From an uncultured Bacteroidota bacterium (lineage in GTDB: Bacteria; Bacteroidota; Bacteroidia; Flavobacteriales; TMED113): a DNA stretch of 30,236 nucleotides. Made by a program: the position numbers and the translations under genes. This document shows, in pieces, positions 1 to 6,908 of the stretch. The notes under the pieces were generated by a model, which was given only the letters and a program-made list of their open reading frames with translations, was not told where the DNA came from and did not search any database. The stretch is from NCBI GenBank assembly GCA_902520385.1, contig CABYOB010000007.1, positions 1-30,236 of the forward strand, written 5' to 3'. The stretch's first letter is position 1. Each line of letters begins with the position of its first letter.

Positions 1-338
1 ATTACCCCTTTTGATGTAGAAATAATTGCAATTCCTAAACCATTTAAAACTCTAGGTAAATTATCTTTACCTGTGTAATTTCTCAAACCAGGCTTACTTA
101 CTCTTTTTATTTTTTTTATAGCTGGTATCTTGGTAACCAAATCATATTTCAAAGCAATTCTTATAACACCTTGATTACCATTTTCAACAAATTTATAATT
201 CAAAATATAACCTTGATCTTTTAAAATCTTAGTAATATCCTTTTTTATATTTGAACTAGGTACATCAACTACCTTATGCTTAGCCATGTAAGCATTTCTA
301 ATCTTTGTTAAATAATTTCCTATTGAATCTGTTATCAT
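1..338 (-). CDS. rpsH: 30S ribosomal protein S8, 3' end missing
   Basis: S8 binds the central domain of 16S rRNA and is a core assembly protein of the small subunit. Reading the minus strand from the ATG at 338 gives a protein starting MITDSIGNYLTKIRNA, matching the conserved S8 N-terminus, and the frame stays open to the left edge, ending in the conserved ISTSKG stretch. About 112 residues are present; S8 is normally about 130, so roughly the last 18-20 residues lie outside the window. It is the last visible gene of the ribosomal protein run, 13 bp after rpsN. The identity is secure; only the C-terminus is unseen. Confidence 0.95.
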   Translation of the reverse strand, partial: MITDSIGNYLTKIRNAYMAKHKVVDVPSSNIKKDITKILKDQGYILNYKFVENGNQGVIRIALKYDLVTKIPAIKKIKRVSKPGLRNYTGKDNLPRVLNGLGIAIISTSKGV

Positions 339-351
339 ATTTAATTTAATT

Positions 352-621
352 TTACCAACTTGATTTTTTAACACCTGGAATTAACCCTGCATTTGCCATT
401 TTTCTAAATAAAACTCTAGAGATACCAAAAGTTCTCATATATCCTTTTGGCCTTCCAGTAATTTTACATCTATTATGTAAACGAACTGGAGAGGCATTCT
501 TAGGAATATTTTGAAGACCTTCATAATCGCCCGCTTCCTTTAAAGCTTTTCGTTTTGCAGCATATTTTGCAACTAAACGTTGACGCTTAACTTCTCTAGC
601 TTTCATTGATTCTTTTGCCAT
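352..621 (-). CDS. rpsN: 30S ribosomal protein S14 (zinc-free type)
   Basis: S14 sits in the head of the 30S subunit near the A site. The 89-residue protein has the diagnostic NRCKITGRPKGYMR stretch in its second half and ends in KKSSW, a usual S14 C-terminus. It is the longer, zinc-independent form: only one Cys is present, and the CxxC pairs of the short zinc-binding form (about 61 residues) are absent. It follows rplE by 3 bp in the spc-type gene order. Confidence 0.98.
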   Translation of the reverse strand: MAKESMKAREVKRQRLVAKYAAKRKALKEAGDYEGLQNIPKNASPVRLHNRCKITGRPKGYMRTFGISRVLFRKMANAGLIPGVKKSSW

Positions 622-624
622 AAC

Positions 625-1173
625 TTATTTATCTTTTTTAAATGGTAATCCAAAACATTCCAATAGACTTCGTGCTTCATCATCTGATTGAGCAGAAGTA
701 ACAAAAGTAATGTCCATACCTGTTATTTTTTTAACCTCATCAACCTTTATCTCAGGAAAAATAATTTGTTCTTTTATACCAACAGTATAATTTCCTCTTC
801 CATCAAACCCTTTGGGATTAATTCCTTGAAAATCTCTAATACCAGGCATTGAAATAGATATTAATCTATCTAAAAATTCGTACATTCTATTTCTCCTAAG
901 AGTAACCTTAACTCCAATAGGCATACCCTTTCTTAATTTAAAGTTTGCTATATCCTTTTTAGATTTTGTAATTATAGATTTTTGTCCTGCAATTTTTGTC
1001 ATTTCTAAGTCCGCTTGTTCAATCATTTTTTTATCAGAAACAGCTGAACCAATACCTTGACTTAAACATATTTTTTCAATTCTTGGCACCTCCATAACAT
1101 TATTATATCCCAAATCTTTTAATAATTTTGGAAGGATCTCATTTTTATATTTTTCTTTTAATCTAGGTTTCAT
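625..1173 (-). CDS. rplE: 50S ribosomal protein L5
   Basis: L5 binds 5S rRNA and forms part of the central protuberance, contacting the P-site tRNA. The 182-residue product has the expected family length and the conserved core around residues 80-120 (LRKGMPIGVKVTLR, then MPGIRDFQGI). The gene starts 5 bp after the rplX stop and is followed by rpsN, the standard spc order. Nothing unusual is seen. Confidence 0.98.
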   Translation of the reverse strand: MKPRLKEKYKNEILPKLLKDLGYNNVMEVPRIEKICLSQGIGSAVSDKKMIEQADLEMTKIAGQKSIITKSKKDIANFKLRKGMPIGVKVTLRRNRMYEFLDRLISISMPGIRDFQGINPKGFDGRGNYTVGIKEQIIFPEIKVDEVKKITGMDITFVTSAQSDDEARSLLECFGLPFKKDK

Positions 1174-1178
1174 TTTTT

Positions 1179-1499
1179 TTATTTTACTAAATCTCCAGTA
1201 GTTTTAAAATACCTTTCTTTTTTTCCTGTTTTTTTATTCACTCTTTTTCCTATTTTAGATGGCTTCCCTTTAGAGTCAACTAATAACAAATTTGATATAT
1301 TTATTCCAGCTTCTTTTTTAAGAACTCCTCCTTTTGGATTATCTTGATTTGGCTTAGTATGCTTAGAAACCAAATTAGCCCCTTCAACTATAGCAGTATA
1401 TTTCATTTTGTTAATAGAAATAATTCTGCCTTTTTTTCCCTTATCACGGCCAGTTGTGATTTGAACATTGTCACCTTTTTTTAAATATGTTTTTCTCAT
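1179..1499 (-). CDS. rplX: 50S ribosomal protein L24
   Basis: L24 is an early assembly protein of the large subunit, near the exit of the peptide tunnel. The 106-residue protein opens with a KOW motif (KKGDNVQITTGRDKGKKGRI, about residues 7-26), the RNA-binding module of this family, and is strongly basic. It lies between rplN (10 bp upstream) and rplE, as in other bacterial spc operons. Confidence 0.97.
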   Translation of the reverse strand: MRKTYLKKGDNVQITTGRDKGKKGRIISINKMKYTAIVEGANLVSKHTKPNQDNPKGGVLKKEAGINISNLLLVDSKGKPSKIGKRVNKKTGKKERYFKTTGDLVK

Positions 1500-1509
1500 T
1501 TTTAATTAA

Positions 1510-1878
1510 TTATAAAACTTCTGGAGCTAAAGAAATTATTTTCATATACTTTTTTTCTCTAAGCTCCCTAGCAACTGGACCAAAAACTCTTGTTCCTCTC
1601 ATTTCGTTATTAGTATCTAGAAGAACACAAGCATTATCATCAAATCTTATATACGAACCATCTTTTCTTCTAATTTCCTTTTTTGCCCTAACTACTACAG
1701 CAGTACTCACCTGTCCTTTTTTAACCGTCCCATTAGGAGTTGCTGACTTCACAGTTATTACTATTTTATCTCCTAATGAAGCGTACCTTCTTTTGGTACC
1801 CCCTAAAACACGAATACATAAAGCTTCTTTAGCCCCAGTATTATCAGCAATGTTTAATCTTGATTCTTGTTGCAACAT
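1510..1878 (-). CDS. rplN: 50S ribosomal protein L14
   Basis: L14 forms an intersubunit bridge on the 50S face and is the docking site for ribosome silencing factor RsfS. The 122-residue length is standard, and the N-terminal signature (LNIADNTGAKEALCIRVLGG, residues 8-27) and C-terminal FGPVARELR are intact. It follows rpsQ by 3 bp. A long plus-strand frame across it (1487-1996) is a shadow of this conserved gene. Confidence 0.98.
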   Translation of the reverse strand: MLQQESRLNIADNTGAKEALCIRVLGGTKRRYASLGDKIVITVKSATPNGTVKKGQVSTAVVVRAKKEIRRKDGSYIRFDDNACVLLDTNNEMRGTRVFGPVARELREKKYMKIISLAPEVL

Positions 1879-1881
1879 GAT

Positions 1882-2145
1882 TTATTTAGCTTTTTCAATA
1901 ATTTTTATTAATCTCCAACACTTTTTTTTACTAATTGGTCTTGTTTCCATAATAGATATTTTATCACCAACACTACATTCATTATTTTCATCATGAACAA
2001 AAAACTTAGTTGTTTTCTTGATGAACTTTCCATATATCCTGTGCTTAATTCTTCTTTCTACAGAAACAACTACAGATCTGTCCATAGCACTACTAGTAAC
2101 AATCCCGATTCTTTCTTTTCTAAAATTTCTTTTTTGTAATTCCAT
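1882..2145 (-). CDS. rpsQ: 30S ribosomal protein S17
   Basis: S17 is a small OB-fold protein that binds 16S rRNA early in assembly. The 87-residue product carries the family pattern: GIVTSSAMDRSVVVSVERR near the N-terminus, then KKTTKFFVHDENN and GDKISIMETRPISKKK. It starts 1 bp after the rpmC stop, implying translational coupling within the ribosomal protein operon. Confidence 0.97.
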   Translation of the reverse strand: MELQKRNFRKERIGIVTSSAMDRSVVVSVERRIKHRIYGKFIKKTTKFFVHDENNECSVGDKISIMETRPISKKKCWRLIKIIEKAK

Positions 2146-2146
2146 T

Positions 2147-2341
2147 TTAAATACTTATATCTCTAATTTTCAACTCTGTTATCATCCTCGCAATATTCCT
2201 TCTTGCAAACTTTATTTGAGAAGGATTTTCGATCTGTGAAACAGAATGTTGTAATTTCATTTTTTTATAATCCAACTTAGTGTCAAAAAGTTTCTTTTTC
2301 AACTCTTCATCTGTCATTTCTTTATAAATCTTATTACTCAT
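2147..2341 (-). CDS. rpmC: 50S ribosomal protein L29
   Basis: L29 lies at the peptide tunnel exit, where trigger factor and the signal recognition particle dock. The 64-residue protein is two predicted helices with the typical MTDEELKKKLFDTKLDYKKMK start and a basic ARRNIARMITEL second helix. It is divergent in sequence, as L29 usually is, but its length and its place between rplP and rpsQ make the call firm. Confidence 0.95.
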   Translation of the reverse strand: MSNKIYKEMTDEELKKKLFDTKLDYKKMKLQHSVSQIENPSQIKFARRNIARMITELKIRDISI

Positions 2342-2355
2342 AACCTAATTAAATA

Positions 2356-2778
2356 TTAATTTCTTACGTAATCCCTTCTAATAACAAATTTTGTTTTTAT
2401 AGGTAGTTTCTGAGAAGCGAGCCTCAATGCCTCTTGGGCCACTTCAAAAGAAACTCCATCTACTTCAAACATTACTCTTCCAGGTTTAACTACAGCAACA
2501 AAATGTTCTGGAGCACCTTTTCCTTTTCCCATTCTAACTTCCGCAGGCTTTTTTGTTATAGGTTTATCTGGAAAAACCCTAATCCATAACTGCCCCTCTC
2601 TCTTCATATAACGGGTTGCAGCAATACGAGCAGCCTCAATTTGCCTTGATGTCATCCAACACTCTTCTAATGCTTTTATTCCAAAAGAACCAAAATCTAA
2701 ATTACTTCCTCTTTGAGCAAGCCCTTTCATTCTGCCCTTTTGCATTTTTCTATATTTTGTCCTTTTTGGCTGTAACAT
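2356..2778 (-). CDS. rplP: 50S ribosomal protein L16
   Basis: L16 binds near the peptidyl transferase centre and the A-site tRNA elbow. The 140-residue product shows the conserved MLQPKRTKYRK start, the QIEAARIAATRYMKR segment (about residues 46-60), and the RMGKGKGAPEHFVAVVKPG loop that reaches towards the tRNA. Length is normal, and it follows rpsC by 6 bp. Confidence 0.98.
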   Translation of the reverse strand: MLQPKRTKYRKMQKGRMKGLAQRGSNLDFGSFGIKALEECWMTSRQIEAARIAATRYMKREGQLWIRVFPDKPITKKPAEVRMGKGKGAPEHFVAVVKPGRVMFEVDGVSFEVAQEALRLASQKLPIKTKFVIRRDYVRN

Positions 2779-2784
2779 ATTAGT

Positions 2785-3471
2785 TTACTTTTTTCTATTA
2801 TTTTTTTTTCTTCCTAAATTTAACGTTTCAATAGGTGTTAAGTCTCTTTTTCCATAAACTTCACCCTTAAATATCCACACTTTAACTCCAATCAAACCAT
2901 ATGTAGTTAAAGCTTCTTCACAAGCATAGTCAATATCAGCTCTAAAAGTATGAAGAGGTATTCTTCCTTCTTTCCAACTTTCAGTTCTAGCCATTTCAAC
3001 TCCATTTAATCTTCCGGCAACTTGAATTTTAATTCCTAAGGCACCCATTCTTACAGAAGATGAGATTGCCATTTTAACAGCTTTTCTATAATTAACCCTT
3101 CCTTCAATTTGACGAGCAACATTCATTGCAACAAGATAAGCATCTAACTCTTGTCTTTTGATTTCAAAGATATTCAACTGAACGTCTTTTTTTGTTAATT
3201 TTTTTAATTCTTCTTTAAGTTTATCTACCTCTTGACCTCCTTTCCCAATAATAATACCTGGACGAGCTGTACTAATAGTAATTGTAATTGACTTTAATCT
3301 TTCAATTACTATTTTTGAAACACTAGCCTTAGCTAACCTAGCTCTTATATATTTTCTTATTTTATAATCCTCAGATAAGCGATCTCCAAAATCATAACCG
3401 CCATACCAAACAGAGTCCCAGCCTCTTATAAAGCCTAATCTATTTCCTATTGGATTTGTCTTTTGTCCCAT
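2785..3471 (-). CDS. rpsC: 30S ribosomal protein S3
   Basis: S3 is part of the mRNA entry tunnel and helps unwind structured mRNA. The 228-residue protein has the MGQKTNPIGNRLG start, a KH domain with its GxxG loop (IGKGG, residues 75-79), and the C-terminal S3 domain with GRIPLHTFRADIDY and VKVWIFKGE. It ends in a basic tail (LGRKKNNRKK), as in many Bacteroidota S3 proteins. It is 6 bp downstream of rplV. Confidence 0.98.
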   Translation of the reverse strand: MGQKTNPIGNRLGFIRGWDSVWYGGYDFGDRLSEDYKIRKYIRARLAKASVSKIVIERLKSITITISTARPGIIIGKGGQEVDKLKEELKKLTKKDVQLNIFEIKRQELDAYLVAMNVARQIEGRVNYRKAVKMAISSSVRMGALGIKIQVAGRLNGVEMARTESWKEGRIPLHTFRADIDYACEEALTTYGLIGVKVWIFKGEVYGKRDLTPIETLNLGRKKNNRKK

Positions 3472-3477
3472 ATTATT

Positions 3478-3894
3478 TTAATTTATTATCTCTTCTTTTT
3501 GTTTTACTTCATCAATAATCATAGTAACATGATTTGATCTTTTTCTAATTCTATGCGCCCTTCCTTGAGGAGCTGGTTGTATTCTTTTTAACATTCTAGC
3601 AGAATCTACATAAACCTCTTTGATAAAAAGATTTGTATTTTCAATACTTTTATCTTTATTTTTCTCTTTCCAATTAGCCATACACGATAATAAAAGTTTT
3701 CTCATTCTATTAGAAGATTCTTTAGAATCTGTTTTTAAAATATTTAAAGCAATATTTATATCTAAACCTCTTATTTGATCTGCAACTAATCTCATTTTTC
3801 TTGGAGAAGTTGGACATTTCATTAGTTTTGCAAAAGCAATATTTTTATTTGCCTCTTTAATTAAACCTGCTTTATTTTTTTTTCTAACTCCCAT
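3478..3894 (-). CDS. rplV: 50S ribosomal protein L22
   Basis: L22 lines the peptide exit tunnel with a long beta-hairpin; changes there alter macrolide sensitivity and stalling-peptide responses. The 138-residue product carries the CPTSPRKMRLVADQIRG block (about residues 27-43) and the hairpin-forming MLKRIQPAPQGRAHRIRKR. It is longer than the 110-residue E. coli protein through extra residues at both ends, common in this phylum. Confidence 0.97.
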   Translation of the reverse strand: MGVRKKNKAGLIKEANKNIAFAKLMKCPTSPRKMRLVADQIRGLDINIALNILKTDSKESSNRMRKLLLSCMANWKEKNKDKSIENTNLFIKEVYVDSARMLKRIQPAPQGRAHRIRKRSNHVTMIIDEVKQKEEIIN

Positions 3895-3907
3895 TATAAA
3901 TTATCTT

Positions 3908-4177
3908 TTATCTCTTTTTATTTCCTGAATGACCTCTAAAATTTCTAGTAGGAGAAAACTCTCCTAACTTATGACCAACCATATTTTCAGTAATAAATAC
4001 TGGAATAAATTGCTTTCCATTATGAACAGCAATAGTCTGACCAACAAAATCCGGAATAATCATTGAAGCCCTGCTCCATGTTTTAATTACAGATTTTTTG
4101 TTTGATTCAGTTGCAATGGCAATTTTTTTTGCCAACTTAACACTTACAAACGGTCCTTTTTTTAAAGATCTTGCCAT
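3908..4177 (-). CDS. rpsS: 30S ribosomal protein S19
   Basis: S19 forms a complex with S13 in the 30S head and contacts tRNA. The 89-residue protein begins MARSLKKGPFV, a clear family start, and has the signature ITENMVGHKLGEFSPTRNF and GHSGNKK in its second half. It sits 3 bp after rplB and 13 bp before rplV in the S10 order. Confidence 0.98.
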   Translation of the reverse strand: MARSLKKGPFVSVKLAKKIAIATESNKKSVIKTWSRASMIIPDFVGQTIAVHNGKQFIPVFITENMVGHKLGEFSPTRNFRGHSGNKKR

Positions 4178-4180
4178 AGT

Positions 4181-5002
4181 TTATTTTTTTCTTCGTTCAA
4201 TAATAAATTTATTTGATGCCTTTTTCTTTTTTCTAGTTTTATAGCCTTTTGCAGGAACACCTGTTCTAGATCTCGGGTGCCCTCCAGATGACTTACCTTC
4301 CCCTCCACCCATAGGATGGTCTACCGGGTTCATAGCAACACCTCTAGTTCTTGGTCTTCTTCCTAACCACCTACTTCTACCTGCTTTTCCAGATTTTTGC
4401 AAGTTATTTTCTGCATTTGATAAAGTTCCAATAGTAGCTAAACAGGATGATAATATCATTCTAATTTCACCACTTGGGAGCTTTAATGTAACATATTTTC
4501 CTTCTCTGGCTACTAAAGTGGCAAAGGAACCTGCACTCCTAGCTAACTCACCACCCTTGCCAGGTTTCAACTCTACATTATGAACAGCTGTACCTAATGG
4601 AATATCAGTTAAAAACATAGCATTACCTAAATCAGGATTAGCTTTTTTACCTGAGATAATTTTATCATTGACCTTTAAACCTTTTGGGCATAAAATATAA
4701 CTCTTTTCACCATCTGAATAATATATAAGTGCTATCCTTGCACTTCTGTTAGGATCATACTCAATTGCTTTTACAATTCCTGGAATATCCATTTTTTGTC
4801 TTTTAAAATCAATAACCCTATATTTTTTCTTATGCCCCCCACCTATATACCTCATGGTCATCTTTCCATCTTTATTTCTACCTCCACTTCTTTTATTCAC
4901 AACTAACAAGCTTTTTTCAGGGCTTGAAGAAGTAATATCAAAAGATGTTACAACTTTAAAACGTTGTCCAGGAGTTGTGGGTTTTAATTTTCTTGTTGCC
5001 AT
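4181..5002 (-). CDS. rplB: 50S ribosomal protein L2
   Basis: L2 is one of the most conserved ribosomal proteins; it stabilises subunit joining and the peptidyl transferase centre. The 273-residue product has the usual length, with the RNA-binding core (GKAGRSRWLGRRPRTRG, about residues 204-220) and the C-terminal loop with NPVDHPMGGGEG containing the conserved His near the active site. It is 2 bp downstream of rplW. Confidence 0.99.
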   Translation of the reverse strand: MATRKLKPTTPGQRFKVVTSFDITSSSPEKSLLVVNKRSGGRNKDGKMTMRYIGGGHKKKYRVIDFKRQKMDIPGIVKAIEYDPNRSARIALIYYSDGEKSYILCPKGLKVNDKIISGKKANPDLGNAMFLTDIPLGTAVHNVELKPGKGGELARSAGSFATLVAREGKYVTLKLPSGEIRMILSSCLATIGTLSNAENNLQKSGKAGRSRWLGRRPRTRGVAMNPVDHPMGGGEGKSSGGHPRSRTGVPAKGYKTRKKKKASNKFIIERRKK

Positions 5003-5004
5003 TT

Positions 5005-5292
5005 TTAATTATTGTAAAAATCAATATTATTATCTTTTTCTAATCTAACTATAGCCTTTTTAAAAGAACTAGTTTTTCCTTTAATCACCCCAGTCTTAGT
5101 AAATCTACTTTTTTCCTTACCTCTATATATCATAGTTCTAACAGATTTAACCTTAACATCATAACTTTCTTCAACTGCTTTTTTAATTTCTATTTTATTA
5201 GCTTTTTTACTTACCACAAAGCCATAATCATTTAACAACTCTGTTTTTTGAGTCATTTTTTCAGTTACTATAGGCTTAATAATTATATTCAT
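5005..5292 (-). CDS. rplW: 50S ribosomal protein L23
   Basis: L23 is at the tunnel exit and is the main docking point for trigger factor and SRP. The 95-residue protein begins IIKPIVTEKMTQ and contains NKIEIKKAVEESYDVKVKSVRTM (about residues 32-54), the conserved rRNA-binding segment. The glycine-rich loop that reaches the tunnel in E. coli is shorter here. It follows rplD by 7 bp. Confidence 0.97.
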   Translation of the reverse strand: MNIIIKPIVTEKMTQKTELLNDYGFVVSKKANKIEIKKAVEESYDVKVKSVRTMIYRGKEKSRFTKTGVIKGKTSSFKKAIVRLEKDNNIDFYNN

Positions 5293-5299
5293 CTTGTAT

Positions 5300-5926
5300 T
5301 TATTTTAATAAATTTTCAATATTTTTCATTGCAGCTTCAGTAATCACAATTTTAGCAGCATTCATCAAAGAATATATATCTAACTCATTAGAATTAGTAA
5401 CTTCTACTTTCTCAACGTTCCTTGATGAAAGTAATAAGTTATCATTTTTTATTTCTGAGATAAGAAGTGATTTGTCAGATTTAATACCTAAGTCTGATAA
5501 CATTTTTATACATTTCTTTGAATTTGGTTTTTCAAAAGAAAATTCATCTAATATTAAAATATTCTTATTAGCTATTTTGGTGCTAAAAACAGATTTTTTT
5601 GCTAATTTCTTGACCTTTTTGTTTAATTTAAAAGAATAATCTCTTGGAAGAGGACCAAATGTCCTCCCACCTCCTCTAAACAAAGGTGATTTTATACTTC
5701 CAGCACGAGCTGTACCCGTACCCTTTTGCTTTTTTATTTTTCTAGTACTACCAGTAATTTCAGCCCTTGGTTTAGCTTTATGCGTACCTTGTCTGTTATT
5801 AGCCATATATTGTTTTACGGCTAAATAAACTACATGAGAATTAGGTTCAGATTTAAATACTTTATCACTAACTGATAAATCTCTTCCTGTCTCTTTTCCT
5901 TGTATGTTTAAAACTTTTAATTTCAT
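5300..5926 (-). CDS. rplD: 50S ribosomal protein L4
   Basis: L4 lines the tunnel next to L22 and in gammaproteobacteria represses its own operon; whether it does so here cannot be read from the sequence. The 208-residue product has the loop region with KKQKGTGTARAGSIKSPLFR (residues about 67-86) and FGPLPRDYSFKLNKKVK, both diagnostic. Length is normal. It follows rplC by 6 bp. Confidence 0.98.
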   Translation of the reverse strand: MKLKVLNIQGKETGRDLSVSDKVFKSEPNSHVVYLAVKQYMANNRQGTHKAKPRAEITGSTRKIKKQKGTGTARAGSIKSPLFRGGGRTFGPLPRDYSFKLNKKVKKLAKKSVFSTKIANKNILILDEFSFEKPNSKKCIKMLSDLGIKSDKSLLISEIKNDNLLLSSRNVEKVEVTNSNELDIYSLMNAAKIVITEAAMKNIENLLK

Positions 5927-5932
5927 AATTCA

Positions 5933-6589
5933 TTAATTAGTTATTTCAACATAACTATTTTTTGGCCCTGGAATAGCTCCTTTAAGTAATATTATATTCT
6001 TATCTGCTAAAATTTTCATAATTTTTAAATTTTGACAAGTAACTCTTTCACCTCCCATTCTTCCAGCCATACGCATACCTTTAAATACTCTTGCAGGATA
6101 AGATGCTGCTCCAATAGAACCAGGTGCTCTCATTCTATTATGCTGTCCATGTGTAGCATCTCCAACACCACGAAAACCATGTCTTTTAACAACACCCTGA
6201 AAACCCTTACCTTTACTTTTTCCACTTACATCAACAAACTCCCCTTCATTAAATACTTGATCAACAGTAAATACATCACCAACTTTAAATTCTGAATTAG
6301 AAACATTACCATCCGCGTCAGTTTTTTTCATATTAAAAATTGGAAATTCTTTATATATTTTTTTAGGATTTGATTTTGATTTTTTAAGATGACCGATTTC
6401 AGATTTATTAGACTTTTTTAATTTTTTGTCTTGAAATCCAATTTGTACAGAGTTATATCCATCAACATCTGATATCTTTAATTGAGTTACTACACACGGC
6501 CCAGCCTCAATGATAGTGCAAGCCATATTCACTCCATTAGCATCAAAGATGCTAGTCATACCTATTTTTTTTCCAATTATTCCAGCCAT
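5933..6589 (-). CDS. rplC: 50S ribosomal protein L3
   Basis: L3 nucleates 50S assembly, and its central extension reaches the peptidyl transferase centre. The 218-residue protein starts AGIIGKKIGMTSIF and keeps the conserved GKGFQGVVKRHGFRG and VFKGMRMAGRMG blocks. In the loop where E. coli has GSIGQNQTPGKVFKG, this protein reads GSIGAASYPARVFKG, so the glutamine methylated by PrmB in proteobacteria has no counterpart. I believe this is usual in Bacteroidota. It lies 3 bp after rpsJ. Confidence 0.98.
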   Translation of the reverse strand: MAGIIGKKIGMTSIFDANGVNMACTIIEAGPCVVTQLKISDVDGYNSVQIGFQDKKLKKSNKSEIGHLKKSKSNPKKIYKEFPIFNMKKTDADGNVSNSEFKVGDVFTVDQVFNEGEFVDVSGKSKGKGFQGVVKRHGFRGVGDATHGQHNRMRAPGSIGAASYPARVFKGMRMAGRMGGERVTCQNLKIMKILADKNIILLKGAIPGPKNSYVEITN

Positions 6590-6592
6590 TTT

Positions 6593-6904
6593 TTATACTT
6601 TAATTTCTACTTCCACTCCACTAGGTAATTCTAATTTCATTAGAGCATCAACAGTTTTATTTGCATTAGTAGCGCAAAAAATATCCAATAATCTTTTAAA
6701 AGAACTCAATTCAAATTGTTCTCTAGCTTTTTTATTTACGTGTGGCGATTTTAAAACTGTAAAATGTTTTTTATGCGTAGGAAGCGGAATAGGTCCGCTT
6801 ACTACTGCTCCTGTTGGTTTTACAGTTTTTACAATTTTTTCAGCAGTTCTATCTACTAAATTGTGATCGTACGATTTTAATTTTATTCTAATTTTTTGAC
6901 TCAT
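6593..6904 (-). CDS. rpsJ: 30S ribosomal protein S10 (NusE)
   Basis: S10 is a 30S head protein that also acts in transcription antitermination (NusE) with NusB and NusG. The 103-residue length is standard; it starts MSQKIRIKLKSYDHNLVD and contains GPIPLPTHKKHFTVLKSPHVNKKAREQF-type family residues (positions 38-65). It directly follows fusA with 4 bp between, so no tuf gene separates the str and S10 clusters. Confidence 0.98.
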   Translation of the reverse strand: MSQKIRIKLKSYDHNLVDRTAEKIVKTVKPTGAVVSGPIPLPTHKKHFTVLKSPHVNKKAREQFELSSFKRLLDIFCATNANKTVDALMKLELPSGVEVEIKV

Positions 6905-6908
6905 AACT

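Noticed and set aside
1487..1996. Long plus-strand frame of 169 codons across rplN and rpsQ
   Set aside because: It is opposite conserved ribosomal protein genes and has no recognisable protein character; a shadow frame.
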